Shown here: piece after piece, positions 23,301 through 34,289 of the stretch
Layout: every line of letters starts with the position of its first letter
Numbering within the stretch: the first letter of the stretch is position 1
Assembly (NCBI GenBank): GCA_019914945.1
Contig: CM034112.1
Location: 953,001 to 1,017,000 of the forward strand
DNA from: Typha latifolia
Taxonomy: Eukaryota > Streptophyta > Magnoliopsida > Poales > Typhaceae
Length of the DNA stretch: 64,000 nt
Direction: 5' to 3'
Made by a program: the position numbers and the translations under genes
The notes under the pieces: model-generated
The model's input: the letters and a program-made list of their open reading frames with translations, nothing else
The model's database searches: none
Told to the model about the DNA's origin: nothing

Positions 23301-24891
23301 ACTCAAAAGCTGGAAATAGTTCTCAAGCGAAAGCAAATCTGGTGGTGATTTTGAATTCAAAGCTTCCTCAATAAGACCTGTCACAAGGTCCAATGGTTCA
23401 CCCTTTTGATTTATAGATCTATCTAAAAGTGCAACAACCCTTGTTGCATCGAGTGTAAACAATGGCAGGGAACTCATACTGCCAGCACCTCTAGGACCAA
23501 GATGACCATGCTCTGCAACAATCAGGGTGCGACACTTCTTAATCAAAAAGCGAATTTGTGCCTCTAGAGAAGAATGCAGTTTTTTCTTGAAACTGCTTTC
23601 GCTTTTGGTCGCTGGCCGTGCCAACATTACTAAAGATCCAGAACCTTTACTTGTGGAGTTTGGCTTCACTAATCCACCTATACTAGAAGACTGGTTTGCA
23701 GGTGATACATCACCAGAATCCTCTGAACTGGGTGCAGTATTTGACCCATCCACTAGATCATCATCAAAAACAAAAAGAATGACCGGAGAGCAATGACCCG
23801 GCAGCACGGATGGATTAGAACTTGTGCCCGACATCAAAGAAATTGCAGAACCATGTCGATTCTTAGAACCACCACGTCGGCTAGGTGGGGAAGCAGACGA
23901 TGCTCTTGGAGCAGTTGGCAGTGAGTGAGTCGAAGGTGCTTTGGATAGCAATGTAGGTGCTATTTGTGATCTCAAAAATGGTAAGAGAGCATGCTTTGCA
24001 GCTTGTAGCATCCGAAACTTTTTCAAAATTTGGACATCGAAACGAATACCTTCATGGAGAAATACAATAACATGGCACACCTGATACAATTCACAGAATA
24101 ACCTTAACTCCCTTTTTTTTCAAAAAAATCTACTTGGTTTTATTATCGGTAGAATTATAGGTTTTAATAGACCAAGGACAAGCCAATAGGCCAAAACACC
24201 TATAAAATCACGCAAACCCTAACTCATCATTAAAGAACTCAATAAAATCAAGTAGAACGAACACCGCAAGCCCCTATTCTTTTACTAGGTTCTTAAAATT
24301 ATTCACACAAAACCTAATTCAGCAAAAAGAAAGAAAAAAGAAAGAAAAAAAACAAGATAAAGGAGAGAAAGGACTCACGGAGAACATGAAGAGCATTCCG
24401 CGGAGGTCTCCAGCTTCCCAATCCTCCAAAACCGATGCCGCCCCATCATGCCCACCACCTGTTTGGGACAATGACAGCAACACCAACGGCGAGACCAACG
24501 ACGAGAACTGCAAGAAGACCATCCCTTTCTCCGGGTCATGGTAATAACTAATCCTCCTCCACCGGAACCAGTCCTCTTCTCCGAGACCCAACTCGGATTG
24601 GGTAGTGACCAGATCCTTGTCGAGCCCGCCGGAGCCAAAGACGCCGGCGTCGAGGATCCGGTTTATGAGATGGGTCACGTCTGTGGTCGGCTTGCTTCCT
24701 ATGAAACCGACGACCACGACGCCATCGAGAGGAGGAGAAGAGGTAGTTGCCGTGCTGGTGGTGGGATTCGAAGGAGGAGGGTTTGGAGCAGTGGAAGAGG
24801 AAGCGGAGGCGGATGAGGGAGGAGAAGAACTTGCAGGAGGAGTAGGAGGCGGAGGTCGGATTAGGACGCGGACGGAGTGGGGTTGCTCCAT
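20340..24891 (-). CDS. SMG8: SMG8 nonsense-mediated mRNA decay factor
   Basis: Four minus-strand exons: 24891-24379, 24080-21243, 20996-20943 and 20600-20340, giving 1221 residues. I start at MEQPHSVRVL, the last in-frame ATG before the conserved block; a longer in-frame extension upstream is GC-rich leader. Residues 1-65 are Pro/Ser-rich, followed by VVVVGFIGSKPTTDVTHLINRILD, the start of the G-like domain. Other family landmarks are GMLFMFSVCHVIVFLHEG across the first junction, HVFLHACACGRSRRLRDDPFDF, and the C-terminal LPPESFLVLRLPFVYG. SMG8 forms the SMG1C complex with SMG9 and restrains SMG1 kinase on UPF1. A run of about 12 alanines lies near 23150-23186. Intron 3 must use a GC donor (GAG|GCAAGT at 20942) to keep ...VVQFE-ESCLPQG... 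in frame. Confidence 0.92.
20601..20942 (-). other. GC-AG intron in SMG8
   Basis: Exon 3 ends ...CAGTTTGAG and the intron begins GCAAGT on the minus strand. Exon 4 begins GAATCTTGCC after CTATTAG. The nearest GT, three bases on, shifts the frame away from the conserved ESCLPQGILDREQQ. GCAAGT is the classic GC-donor context. Confidence 0.7.
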
Positions 24892-25918
24892 CGCTGTCGC
24901 CGTGGACTGGGCGGAGCCGCGGCTGGTGAAGCCCGGGAACCCGGTAGGGTTAGGAGGATCAAGAAGGATTTGCCTGCACTGATCTAGACCCGGATCCGGA
25001 TCTTGGCATAGTACCCACCCCGACCCGGCCCAAAAACCGACCAAGCCCAATACCCAAGCCCATGGGCCTGGCCATCATCCAAGCCTAATTCTACTAGTTT
25101 CACTCTCCCCTTACTAATCATCTGCGTACCAATGTATCGATTCTATACATTAAATCAATATCATATGATCGCCAACACAGACATAAGTAGGGCCACACAA
25201 ACTCGAGTCTAGTTTCTTTTCTAGGCTTTATAAATATATAGATATAGCAACCCAAAACTTCCAATTATACATTTCACCTTCTTTTATCTTTCTAAGATGC
25301 ATGTTATAATCCTCTCTGGATATATGCCTATGCAAGTTTATCCACATCATCCAAGTCATTTATTATAGAGAATATCCTAATTCTATCAATGATGAAGACC
25401 TGTAGATGTGGGCCATGGAGAGTTGCAATTTGCAAATGGCCAGCTCTGTGATTGAACTCATGGCATGTGCAGGGAACAACAACAACGTACATGCATGGTA
25501 CATCACATTAGTTTTTTTTATTCTTATTTTTATTTTTATTTTTTGTTAGAGTGAATGCATCACATATTAGTTGAAGTACATTAATATACACATACATGAG
25601 CAGCCAATCCATATTAGAAACTCATAAATGCCTCCATTGGTCCCCTTCCATCTCATTCCCTCCTCTTCTTTTTCTATGCCTCAAAGTGCCCATAACTCAG
25701 CATAGCCATCTCATCCCAATGTGAGGAAGAAGAAGAAGAAGAAAAAAATTTATTTTTATGTCTCTGTAGCACTTCTAACCACCCACCCACCATTACTACT
25801 CCTATCATTAGTTGTCAGCCTGAGGTAGTTGGAATGGGACTTCTCTGACACCAGTAAAGGTGTCGCCTTTCTCCTCCAAAAGCGAGTTCTCTTTGTAGAG
25901 GAGGGAAGATACCGAGAG
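24892..25918. promoter_or_regulatory. Divergent promoter region between SMG8 and SOSEKI
   Basis: SMG8 starts leftward at 24891 and the SOSEKI gene starts rightward at 25919, so 1.03 kb must hold both promoters. The SMG8-proximal part (25015-25075) is rich in GGCCCA/AGCCCA/TGGGCC words, the site II type common before plant housekeeping genes. The SOSEKI-proximal part has a (GAA)n tract at about 25725-25745. Confidence 0.55.
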
Positions 25919-28554
25919 ATGGAGGCGCGAGCGAGGAGATTTGGGGTGCAAGCGGCAAGCCCTGAAAGGACCAAGGTCTGGTCGGAGCCGCCGCCGAAGC
26001 AGCCAAGTCTACACCAGGGAAAGAGGATTCCCGTGGTTTATTACCTCTGCCAGAATCGCCGCCTCGAGCACCCCCATTTCATCGAAGTCCCGCTCTCCTC
26101 TCCTGACGGGCTCTATCTAAGAGGTAATGAGATCTAGAAAGGATAAAGGAGCAATCTTGGATTCATTTTGGTCTGATTTCGATAATTCTTTTTGTTGTTT
26201 GGGTAGATGTAATTAACCGGCTAAATGTGCTGCGAGGAAAGGGCATCGCTTCCATGTATTCATGGTCGTGTAAGAGGTAATTGAGAGGACCCAGATGATA
26301 AAAACCGTATCTTTGCTTTTCTAGATTGGTAAATTAATCTGCGGAGTGGTGTCGCAGGAGCTACAAGAATGGTTTTGTGTGGCACGACCTCTCCGAGGAC
26401 GACTTGGTTCTCCCTGCACGGGGCAATGAGTATATTCTCAAGGGTTCCGAGCTCTTGGATCGATCCCCACCAGGTATTTTACGAATTGCCAATGAGAATC
26501 TTCTCCTCTAAATTGTTAATTCTAGTAGTAAACCCAGAAGAGTTCTTCAATTGAAAACCAAATATATCTTATATATGTTTTTTATTTTTTTGGTCTTCTT
26601 TTAGATCAACAACATCATGGCTTAAGCAGCCCAAAGAATGAGAACCTGAAACACCAGCAAGAAGGTTGTTCTTCTTACTCATCTTCTCCCATTGTTATTA
26701 AAGAGGCAAAAGTTTCACCACCAGCAGCATCACCTCCTATTTCTTCTCTCCGAGAGAACGAGCAATGCTGCACTCCTAATTCTGGCTCTTCCGGTGACTG
26801 CTCTCCGGACATTAGGGAAAGAAATGCTCCCTCATCAGGGACAAGCTCCCCAAGCCTAACAGAGTACAAAGTCTACAAGCCCTTTGTAGCTCATGATGTT
26901 TCTACCCAAACTGATGATAAAGGGAATAAGACTCTTCCGCCGGAGATCCGCATCAAGAGGGTCTCAACAGATGATGAGCCATCGGATCCTGAGTTCCAAG
27001 AACACTACCTTAACCGGACTCCTCGATTGAAAGAATGGTCTGAGATAGTCGAAGCATCGCCACCACCGACTTCATCTAGTGCTTTGTCAGGTGGCACAGT
27101 AGATACGTTAGAGTCTCTAATAAGAGCTGAGGTTAGCAAGAGGAACAGCTTTAGGACATTGGCGGAGGAGGAATTCTATGTCCCTGAAGGGGCAAAGCTG
27201 AAGGCTCCAAATTTGCTTATGCAGCTAATTACGTGTGGTGCAATATCTGTCAAGGGTCACCGAAGCATTGATCTTGTGCCGACCTACAGGCCGAGATTTA
27301 CTCAAATGTGCTATCCATCTCAGGCATTTTCATCTCCAATGACACCAGGGGATAGTGATCACATATCAAATACTCCAAGGGTGACGAGATTGAGGCCAAA
27401 AGCAGAATACTTCAGTGGAAGCTTGCTTGAAACAAAGATACAGGAGGGAGCAGGGAGACGGGTCCCCACTCTCGAACGCTCTTCATCCGTCAGTGAGGAC
27501 AGGTAATCTTGGCATAACTAATTGTCAACAATATATTCTATAGTCCTTTCTGTATGATTCAAATCTGTGAATCATTTTTCTTTTAGAGGAGCTTGAATTC
27601 ATCGTTCATGACCAAAACTCACCTGTCTGGTTGTTCTATTCTGGGTTTAAAGTGAATCAGAAGTGAGCTGAATATTGTTCTATTGATAGCTGTCTTGTGA
27701 TAAAGTATTCGGGACCACTGATTCAATATCTCAAATTTTTAATTATCTGATTTCGATCCGGTTTTCCAAATTAAATAGCTCATGTCCATATTCCTTAGTT
27801 ATCACTATAGCTGGCTTGAATTTGGGATCTTTACTCCACAGGTCAAGGCATAAGGAAATGTTCCAAAATAGTAGAACATAGACATTATTATATGACACAG
27901 TTTTATGAAGGATCTGATTCATTTTCAGATATGATTACTTTTGCATGTTATTCCACAATGTGTTACACCCCCTGCTTTATTGGTCAATTAGTCCCGTGGG
28001 TCCGAAATATCCATTTGGAAGTAATTATCTCTCTTGGTGTTATTGTTTCTTTTGTTTTGGATTCTATTACTTTTCCCAAGGAATATCTTGCAGAACCTAC
28101 AGGATCCCTGGCTTGAAACGGGATACAGAAAGCTCAGCGCATTCGGCAAATTCAAAATGTCTCCCGCAGATGATCAAAGTGACACCATACAAGCAGTCAA
28201 ATAATGAAACATTTTCATCACCTATTTCAGCCAGAAGGAACTCCTCAGCAGGGTCAGAAAGCAGCAGATCCACACCTCCCAGTTCATGGAAGGTTGGAAG
28301 CAGAAGGATGTCCGAGTCTTTCCCGTCGAAAGGATCTTCCATGAGGTTAGAATCATTCAAAGAAGAAAAGGAGAAGGTATTCAAGATCGAAGAAAGGCAA
28401 GTTAAATGCTCCCCATCTATCTTATGGCAGTCATTTTATTTTCCTCTTAAGCTGTCAGTTTGACATTGTTCCATCTTAATCCTGCAGGCTTGCTTCTGGC
28501 GCAAAGGTTATTATACAATCTACATCTCTATCCAACGACGACAATTCTGATTGA
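25919..28554 (+). CDS. SOSEKI (DUF966) polarity protein
   Basis: Six exons: 25919-26123, 26207-26276, 26358-26473, 26605-27502, 28094-28396 and 28488-28554, giving 552 residues. The N-terminal DIX-like oligomerisation domain covers about residues 20-125: [79 protein letters not shown] second conserved block near 280-340 contains [22 protein letters not shown] and [20 protein letters not shown]. The C-terminus ends in [18 protein letters not shown] proteins polymerise through the DIX-like domain and sit at cell edges or corners to mark polarity; they also appear as UPSTREAM OF FLC in databases. Which SOK paralogue this is cannot be told. The fifth intron uses a GC donor (AAG|GCAAGT at 28397). 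Confidence 0.93.
28397..28487 (+). other. GC-AG intron in the SOSEKI gene
   Basis: The donor reads AAAG|GCAAGTTA and the acceptor CCTGCAG|GCTT. Joined this way, the frame gives ...[14 protein letters not shown], the family C-terminus. The GT four bases further on would shift the frame and give an unrelated tail. Confidence 0.72.
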
Positions 28555-29137
28555 CCGTAAGGAGTCGCTATTCTTACTTGTCTTTCCCCTTGTTTTCTAG
28601 GCAGCTGCTTTCTTTACAGATGAGCTTGGAGGTTGGGTTGTAACTGTCATAGTAGTTGTAGTTCCATTCCATTCTATTCAATTTATGAACTATAGTGGTG
28701 GCTTTTGTCCATTTAACATAAATGAGTTGCCCACCTTTGATGCAATGCCAGAACTATTAAGAACTTTGGGCAAGTTGCTCATCAACCTGAGGACCTTATT
28801 AGACTTTGTCAGACGTCTATTTTAGTACGTTGTACCTCTCTTTAGGGTGATAGCAAGCACTTGCATGTGCCCAACTACATAGCAGCTCTGAATTATTGTC
28901 AAACATACCCTATCCAGTTGGAAGCTTTTGAATTATAGAATTCAAGCATTACAATTATTTTTAAGGTTATTTACATAAATGCCACCAAAAAACTTTCAGA
29001 CTATCTTTATTTTCATTACTTGCTTTAAAATATTATAATTACTACTAAAGTATTTTGGCTTTTTTTTAAGAACTAGTATAATGGTTAGTTTTTAGCTATA
29101 GTTTAAAGGAGATCTAAATTTTCAATGCTAATATAGA

Positions 29138-29413
29138 GGGTCATCTTCCTTATTTCAATTCTAAGTTAGAATAAGAAAATAGGGATAAGATTTGTATGTA
29201 TGATAATAATAATAATAATAATAATAATAATATTGTAGGAATATTAATTAGATTATTAGTTATAAAAAGATTCAGTGATATTTAAGAAAATATGGATAAA
29301 AAGATTTCTAATTCATATTTTTATCCCTAATTTAGAAGATAACTATATTTTTAGTGTTAGGATAAAGGGTCATCTCCCTTATTCTAAATCTAAGTTAGAA
29401 TAAGAAAATAGGA
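29138..29413. repeat. Paired direct repeats, each with an inverted repeat
   Basis: A unit of about 47 bases at 29138-29184 recurs at 29367-29413 with only a few differences. Each copy holds the arms CTTATTCTAA and TTAGAATAAG around a 7-base loop, perfect in the second copy and with one or two changes in the first. Between them lie an (AAT)n tract (about 29199-29231) and another pair, GGATAAAAA and TTTTTATCC, near 29294-29326. The pattern suggests a small non-autonomous transposon remnant; no terminal motif or target-site duplication was proven. Confidence 0.6.
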
Positions 29414-29639
29414 ATTAAAAATCTGATACCCATCGTGATAATAACACAGAAATGTTAAATTCAGTAGCATTTAACAACAAACTATAAAATTAATGGATTA
29501 CTACTTCATGAGAATTACCAAGCATTAAAAAAATTATTTTTCATTTTGCTATTATATTAAAAATTCAAATCAGATAAATTGTTTAATAAAACAGCTAGTA
29601 ATCATAATAAAACCACAGAATTAACGAAATTATTTGATT

Positions 29640-29960
29640 TAGGGTTGGTAGGGGCCGCGCGTGCGCGTACCCCCTCTGCCACAAATTATGACGTCCACTC
29701 TCCCACTTGGGGAGATGGTAAGCCAGCGCTCCTCCCAAGTGCAATGGAGGCCGCTGACCTAGGCCATGAGCCTTCTTGATCGCCCATCGACCCCGTCCAG
29801 GTAAGTATGGAGAAACGTCAACCCATCCCTCCATCTTATAGACCTCGGACGTCCTCCACTGTTTCCAAACAGCCGATGTGGGACTAAACCTCTTCGTCTC
29901 TCTCTCTATATATATAACTCCCTTTGATTGGTGCCACGTAACATGGCTCGGGGGAATGGA
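29640..29960. repeat. GC-rich relic in AT-rich spacer, possibly mobile-element derived
   Basis: Base composition jumps from strongly AT-rich to GC-rich for about 300 bases. An imperfect hairpin pairs ACTTGGGGAG (29705) with CTCCTCCCAAGT (29729). The phrase CCGATGTGGGACTAAAC at about 29872 resembles a short motif I have often seen near plant short retroelement ends. No protein similarity is visible in any frame. Confidence 0.35.
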
Positions 29961-31120
29961 CGGACGGTATCCCTTTCCTTCTAATCGTCATCAGAGGCCA
30001 CAACGTACTTAACAAAACGGGATTAAGCTTACGTTTACATAAACTAGCGGACGAGTGTAATTAGTTGTATGAGACTCAATTTAACCGTTTGCACCCTCTA
30101 TTTTATACTATTTTTAGTTTGACACCTGCATATTTAATAAGAGAAAATTAACTCAGGAGTGTGTCTTTTGTAAATTTTTAAACAATGGTTTGAAGAACTT
30201 AGGACGAGCCCTGGACCAAGGCGTTAATCCGGCCCATTAGTGAACAGACTTGCAGTTTACTGTTTACACCCTCTAATTTCACTTTTTTATAAGTAGGGTG
30301 TTGTTCTGGCGTGAACTAGAATAAGACTCATAATGGAAGGTGTGAAATGAAAATATCCACCCAGCACTGTGGACCTTGATGTTTAGATTTATAATATTTA
30401 GTGGGTTTCATCGTTAGGCCCCTGAAAATTTAACGTCAACTGGACCACTAAGGCTAAGCCTAGATAGTGATGGACTGGTCTCGTGTTTCCTGGAGTGCTC
30501 TTTGAGCTTTCTTTATCACCTACATGAGCTCAATCTAACCATGAACGCACTAATCTTTTTATGATAACTTTTTTATTCCTCTTTATTATGTTTCAACAAT
30601 AAAAGTAGTAATAATTAAACCTATTTGTGATCAAAAGCATATTAAAACTCTGGTTTGAGTTCCTTATGGTTGGAACTTTAGTTTAGTTGTTCAACTTAAC
30701 TTATTTATTTAGTTTATAATTAACTTATAGGTTATGATCTATTATTACAAATAAGCATATTCACGGAACCCCACAGTGCCTGAATTCCTGTGTGGAAAGT
30801 TGGATTTTATTAAAGGCCATTTAAAAGGATTGAGACAAGTCCTAAGATTCAAATTGCTTCTTATCGATCAATCAATTCTTTTCCTGTGTTACTGTTATAT
30901 TTTATTTTTCGTTTTTTTTCATTTAAGATTTATATAACTTTGACCCCAGATTTGAATCTACTTTTAAGTTAGTGGTTCACGGATGATATGATTGGAGATT
31001 AGAAACTTTATTTTCATTCCGTAATTTAAAAGTGGTGTCATTTTTGCATATAACCCACTAAATTCACTGCCTTATTGCAGAATCATCCATCATCATTGAA
31101 AGAAATTAATCCATTCTTAT

Positions 31121-31123
<3 letters not shown>

Positions 31124-31156
<33 letters not shown>
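31124..31156. repeat. (GA)n microsatellite
   Basis: A GA tract of about 33 bases, 340 bases beyond the WAT1-like stop codon. Confidence 0.9.
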
Positions 31157-31158
<2 letters not shown>

Positions 31159-31494
31159 ACTATTCTGAGTCAGCAAATCTTAGATTCTTATCTTTATCAC
31201 CAAATAATTCAAGCTATAAAAAGAGGAGAGATGCTATGATTAATTCTCCTTCACAAGTTTACAACTTACAAGGAATACGTAAGGAAAGGACAATAACAAA
31301 CAAACCAAAGGCATGCATGCAAACCTCATAGCTTCTATCAACAAAGTAGTACTAACACAAGCACATCAACTTAATCAAACCTAACAATTTAAGTGAACAC
31401 ATCCAAAACCCTATATACTTCTCACACAAACCCCATACATCCTTTCCTTGGATCTTCACAACATAGCATCAAAATTAGTCCACACGTGATTCTT

Positions 31495-33524
31495 TTAGAC
31501 TACATTGTTCTCTGAGGTGGAAGATGGCAGCAGTGGTTGAGCCAGAGAAGAAGACTTAAATGAAGCAGGAGTTGATCTAACTCCATCATGATCATAAGTA
31601 CTGGAAGAAACCAATGCAGTGGCCTCCTTGGCAGCAAATGCTCTCTCTTCACTCTTTCCCCATAGAACTAAGTAGAGCCCAATTATGATAAATACTGCAC
31701 CTATTATCCTGCATATGTACATACAATTAAAAGAATGACAAATTAAAGATAGAACTAGCTTGATAGTTTCTGTATCATGCATGTATGTTAAAAATTAGGT
31801 ATTGTAGTACCCTCCAAGGTAGAACTGCTCCCTTAAAGCAATGGAGGCCATAATGGCAACAACTAGGGTCTGGACCGGCTGGTAGACGGCGACGAAGACC
31901 GGACCGCCTCTGTCGATGCACCATATCTGAACGGCGAAAGCGACACCGGATGCGATGAAACCCTAGAGTTTGATTCATATTTTGTGTTAGTGATCAGTAC
32001 GTAGCTGATAACTTTGTATATATCTGAATATATATATTCAGATTTATAACTTCTCAATTTCATGGGACTAGCTAGGCATGCTCAAGGCCAGTGAAAGTAT
32101 TACCTTGATGCATGGCAAATGAATAAGGAAGAGATGTAAGGTGACATATTGATTTGGTTTCGACTATAATGATGCCATTTGCGAACTTTTATATGAATAT
32201 CTGAAAAGCTAAAGAGAAAGCATGAAATAAAGGCTTATCTCCCATTATGTCTACCACTAGTTGTCTCTAAAGATGAAAGCCAGCCAAGTCCAAAGCTAGC
32301 TTTTTCCAAGAAGACTATGAATTCAGGAAAAAAAATTTGTAAAGCTTTCTATACCTATTCCCCCTTGCAAGGGTGCATACTAGTTGCTATCCAACTTGCA
32401 AACTATATGCAACCATGCGTATAAAAAAAAAAAATTAAAAAAAAAATCTTTAACTCCTTACGGCATATAGGATGGTGAAGAGTTCTGAATCAGAGTGAAA
32501 CATCCAAGCTTTGGCATCTCTCTCAATGAAGGCAGCAATGACCAAGAACTGGATGACTCCAAAGAAGCAAGTGTAGGACGTCACGGACAACCTCGCCGGA
32601 TACTTCTTCAGCACCGGCGCCTGGAGGACGAGCCACCCGGACCACGACAAGCAGTGTCCGATCAAGTATATGCACCCAAGCGTCCAGTTCTTCCCCTCAG
32701 CGTCGCCTAGCCATAAGACCGCAGGCGGTGACGATGAGGATGAGGAAGTAGCAGCTATACTGCTCGTCCGATCAGTTAGGGCATGCGAAGGCGCGAATAT
32801 CGCCGGCCCTTTGTATAGCGTTATGATCGATGCCCCGGCGACGCAGGCTAACGTGCCGATGATCTTCGCAATGCCATCTCTTCGATCGATACGGACCTTC
32901 TCAATCCTACATATAAGATCGATTAAAACCTACTGTTCTCCATCAGCTTAAGCTCTTACAATAACATCGTACCGTAGAGCAGCGGCCATGACGAAAGTGA
33001 TCGCTGGAACAGAGTTTTGGATGGCGGAGGCGAAGGTCGGAGAGGTGTTATCCAGACCAAGTAGGTAGAAGCCTTGGTTTGCAGTTATACTTCAATAATG
33101 AACCAAAGATAATAACGTAGAAGAGTATATATATATCAACTTCTGATGACAAAGTAAATAATACGTACCCACAGAGTGCAAGTAGGAAGAATTGAACAAG
33201 AAAATTTAGTGTGATGACTGGCCTGTCCTTCCTACACTCACACATATTAATTATGAGAAAAATATACATATATATATGTATGTAGATGTATAAAACGAGT
33301 TAGTGTTCATCATACTTCTCGAGGAAGTAGGCGAAGGGCACGAGCAGGATCAAGGCGATGATGTTCCGGTAGACGGGGAAGACGACCTTACTTATGCCCA
33401 TGTTAAGGGCGGCGCGGGAGACGACATGGAATCCGGCGTAGCCGAACTGCAGGGCCAGCATGGCCACATGCAGCTGGACCCGTTCCGGTACGCCGCATAT
33501 TTGCTTGGCATCGGCATCCGCCAT
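31495..33524 (-). CDS. WAT1: WAT1-type transporter (EamA / nodulin-21 family)
   Basis: Six minus-strand exons: 33524-33316, 33231-33169, 33089-32973, 32906-32462, 31962-31811 and 31708-31495, giving 399 residues. The sequence shows the drug/metabolite-transporter layout of about ten membrane helices in two EamA repeats. Landmarks are MLALQFGYAGFHVVSRAALNMGISKVVFPVYRN, LCGITANQGFYLLGLDNTSPTFASAIQNSVP, VAGASIITLYKGP, WLVLQAPVLKKYPARLSVTSYTC and GGPVFVAVYQPVQTLVVAIMAS. These agree closely with Arabidopsis WALLS ARE THIN1, a vacuolar auxin exporter needed for secondary wall formation; length also agrees (about 390). A Ser/Ala-rich loop in exon 4 and a Ser-rich C-terminal tail are cytosolic-looking. 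Orthology rather than membership of a close WAT1-related paralogue is likely but unproven. Confidence 0.92.
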
Positions 33525-34254
33525 CTCCGATCACTATCACCACCACCACCACTTCAAAAGAAGTAGTCCCAAGAAGAGAGAGAGGGAGAGATGGGTAGTA
33601 GAGAAGTAGAGAAGTGAGGAGTGGTAGGGGGGGTCTAAATATGGATGAGAGAAGGGGAAAAAAGAGCCACATTAATTCTCTCGATTTATAAATATTCATT
33701 GGGTCTATACGATTTTGTTATGAGTTAGAGAAATAATTTGATAAATAAAATACTAAACTGTAGGCATGGATGGATGGATGGATGGATGGAATGGTGAGAT
33801 GCATGTGTTTGTGCGTGCTCTTTGGTGTGTGGTCTGAGGCGACAGCGGCGAGCGCACTACGAGGGAGGGATGTTGATCGATCAACTTAGACGACCATAAT
33901 TGAGGAAGATGGCGAGATCGGATAGGTCGCACGACAAGAGTTTTTTTTATATATACATATATATAATGTGATTTTGCTGTTTGGACCCTGTATTTGTTTT
34001 AATTGTATCATTCTTTCTCAGAAGGACTAGTGAGTAATTAAGTCTTCTTTTTTATTTATTTATTTATGGCCCAAACAGGTTGGCACAGTTGTTATAAAGA
34101 AGGAATTAATCCATTTCTTCGATTCTTTTTCTTTTTCATTTAAGGACAGAGCTAAATCTAAGAGAGCCTTTTATGATTAGGTCCGGGAGAGGTAGATATA
34201 TTTTAATGTGGTTTCCACTACTACTCCACTCCCAGATTAAAGTTCTCTCACCAC

Positions 34255-34289
<35 letters not shown>

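Larger units (their letters stand above)
28555..31494. other. Intergenic spacer between SOSEKI and WAT1-like genes
   Basis: No exon is supported. The first few hundred bases are the SOSEKI 3' region. Then comes AT-rich DNA with two copies of a palindrome-bearing unit (29138-29184, 29367-29413), a GC-rich patch (29640-29960), the phrase ACACCCTCTAATTT in two variants near 30095 and 30268, and (GA)n at 31124-31156. Confidence 0.55.

Noticed and set aside
24889..25050. In-frame N-terminal extension of SMG8
   Set aside because: Gly/Pro-rich unconserved codons over a site II promoter region; family proteins start near MEQPHS.
27892..28093. Open frames left of SOSEKI exon 5
   Set aside because: Intron sequence; extending exon 5 leftward breaks the conserved frame.
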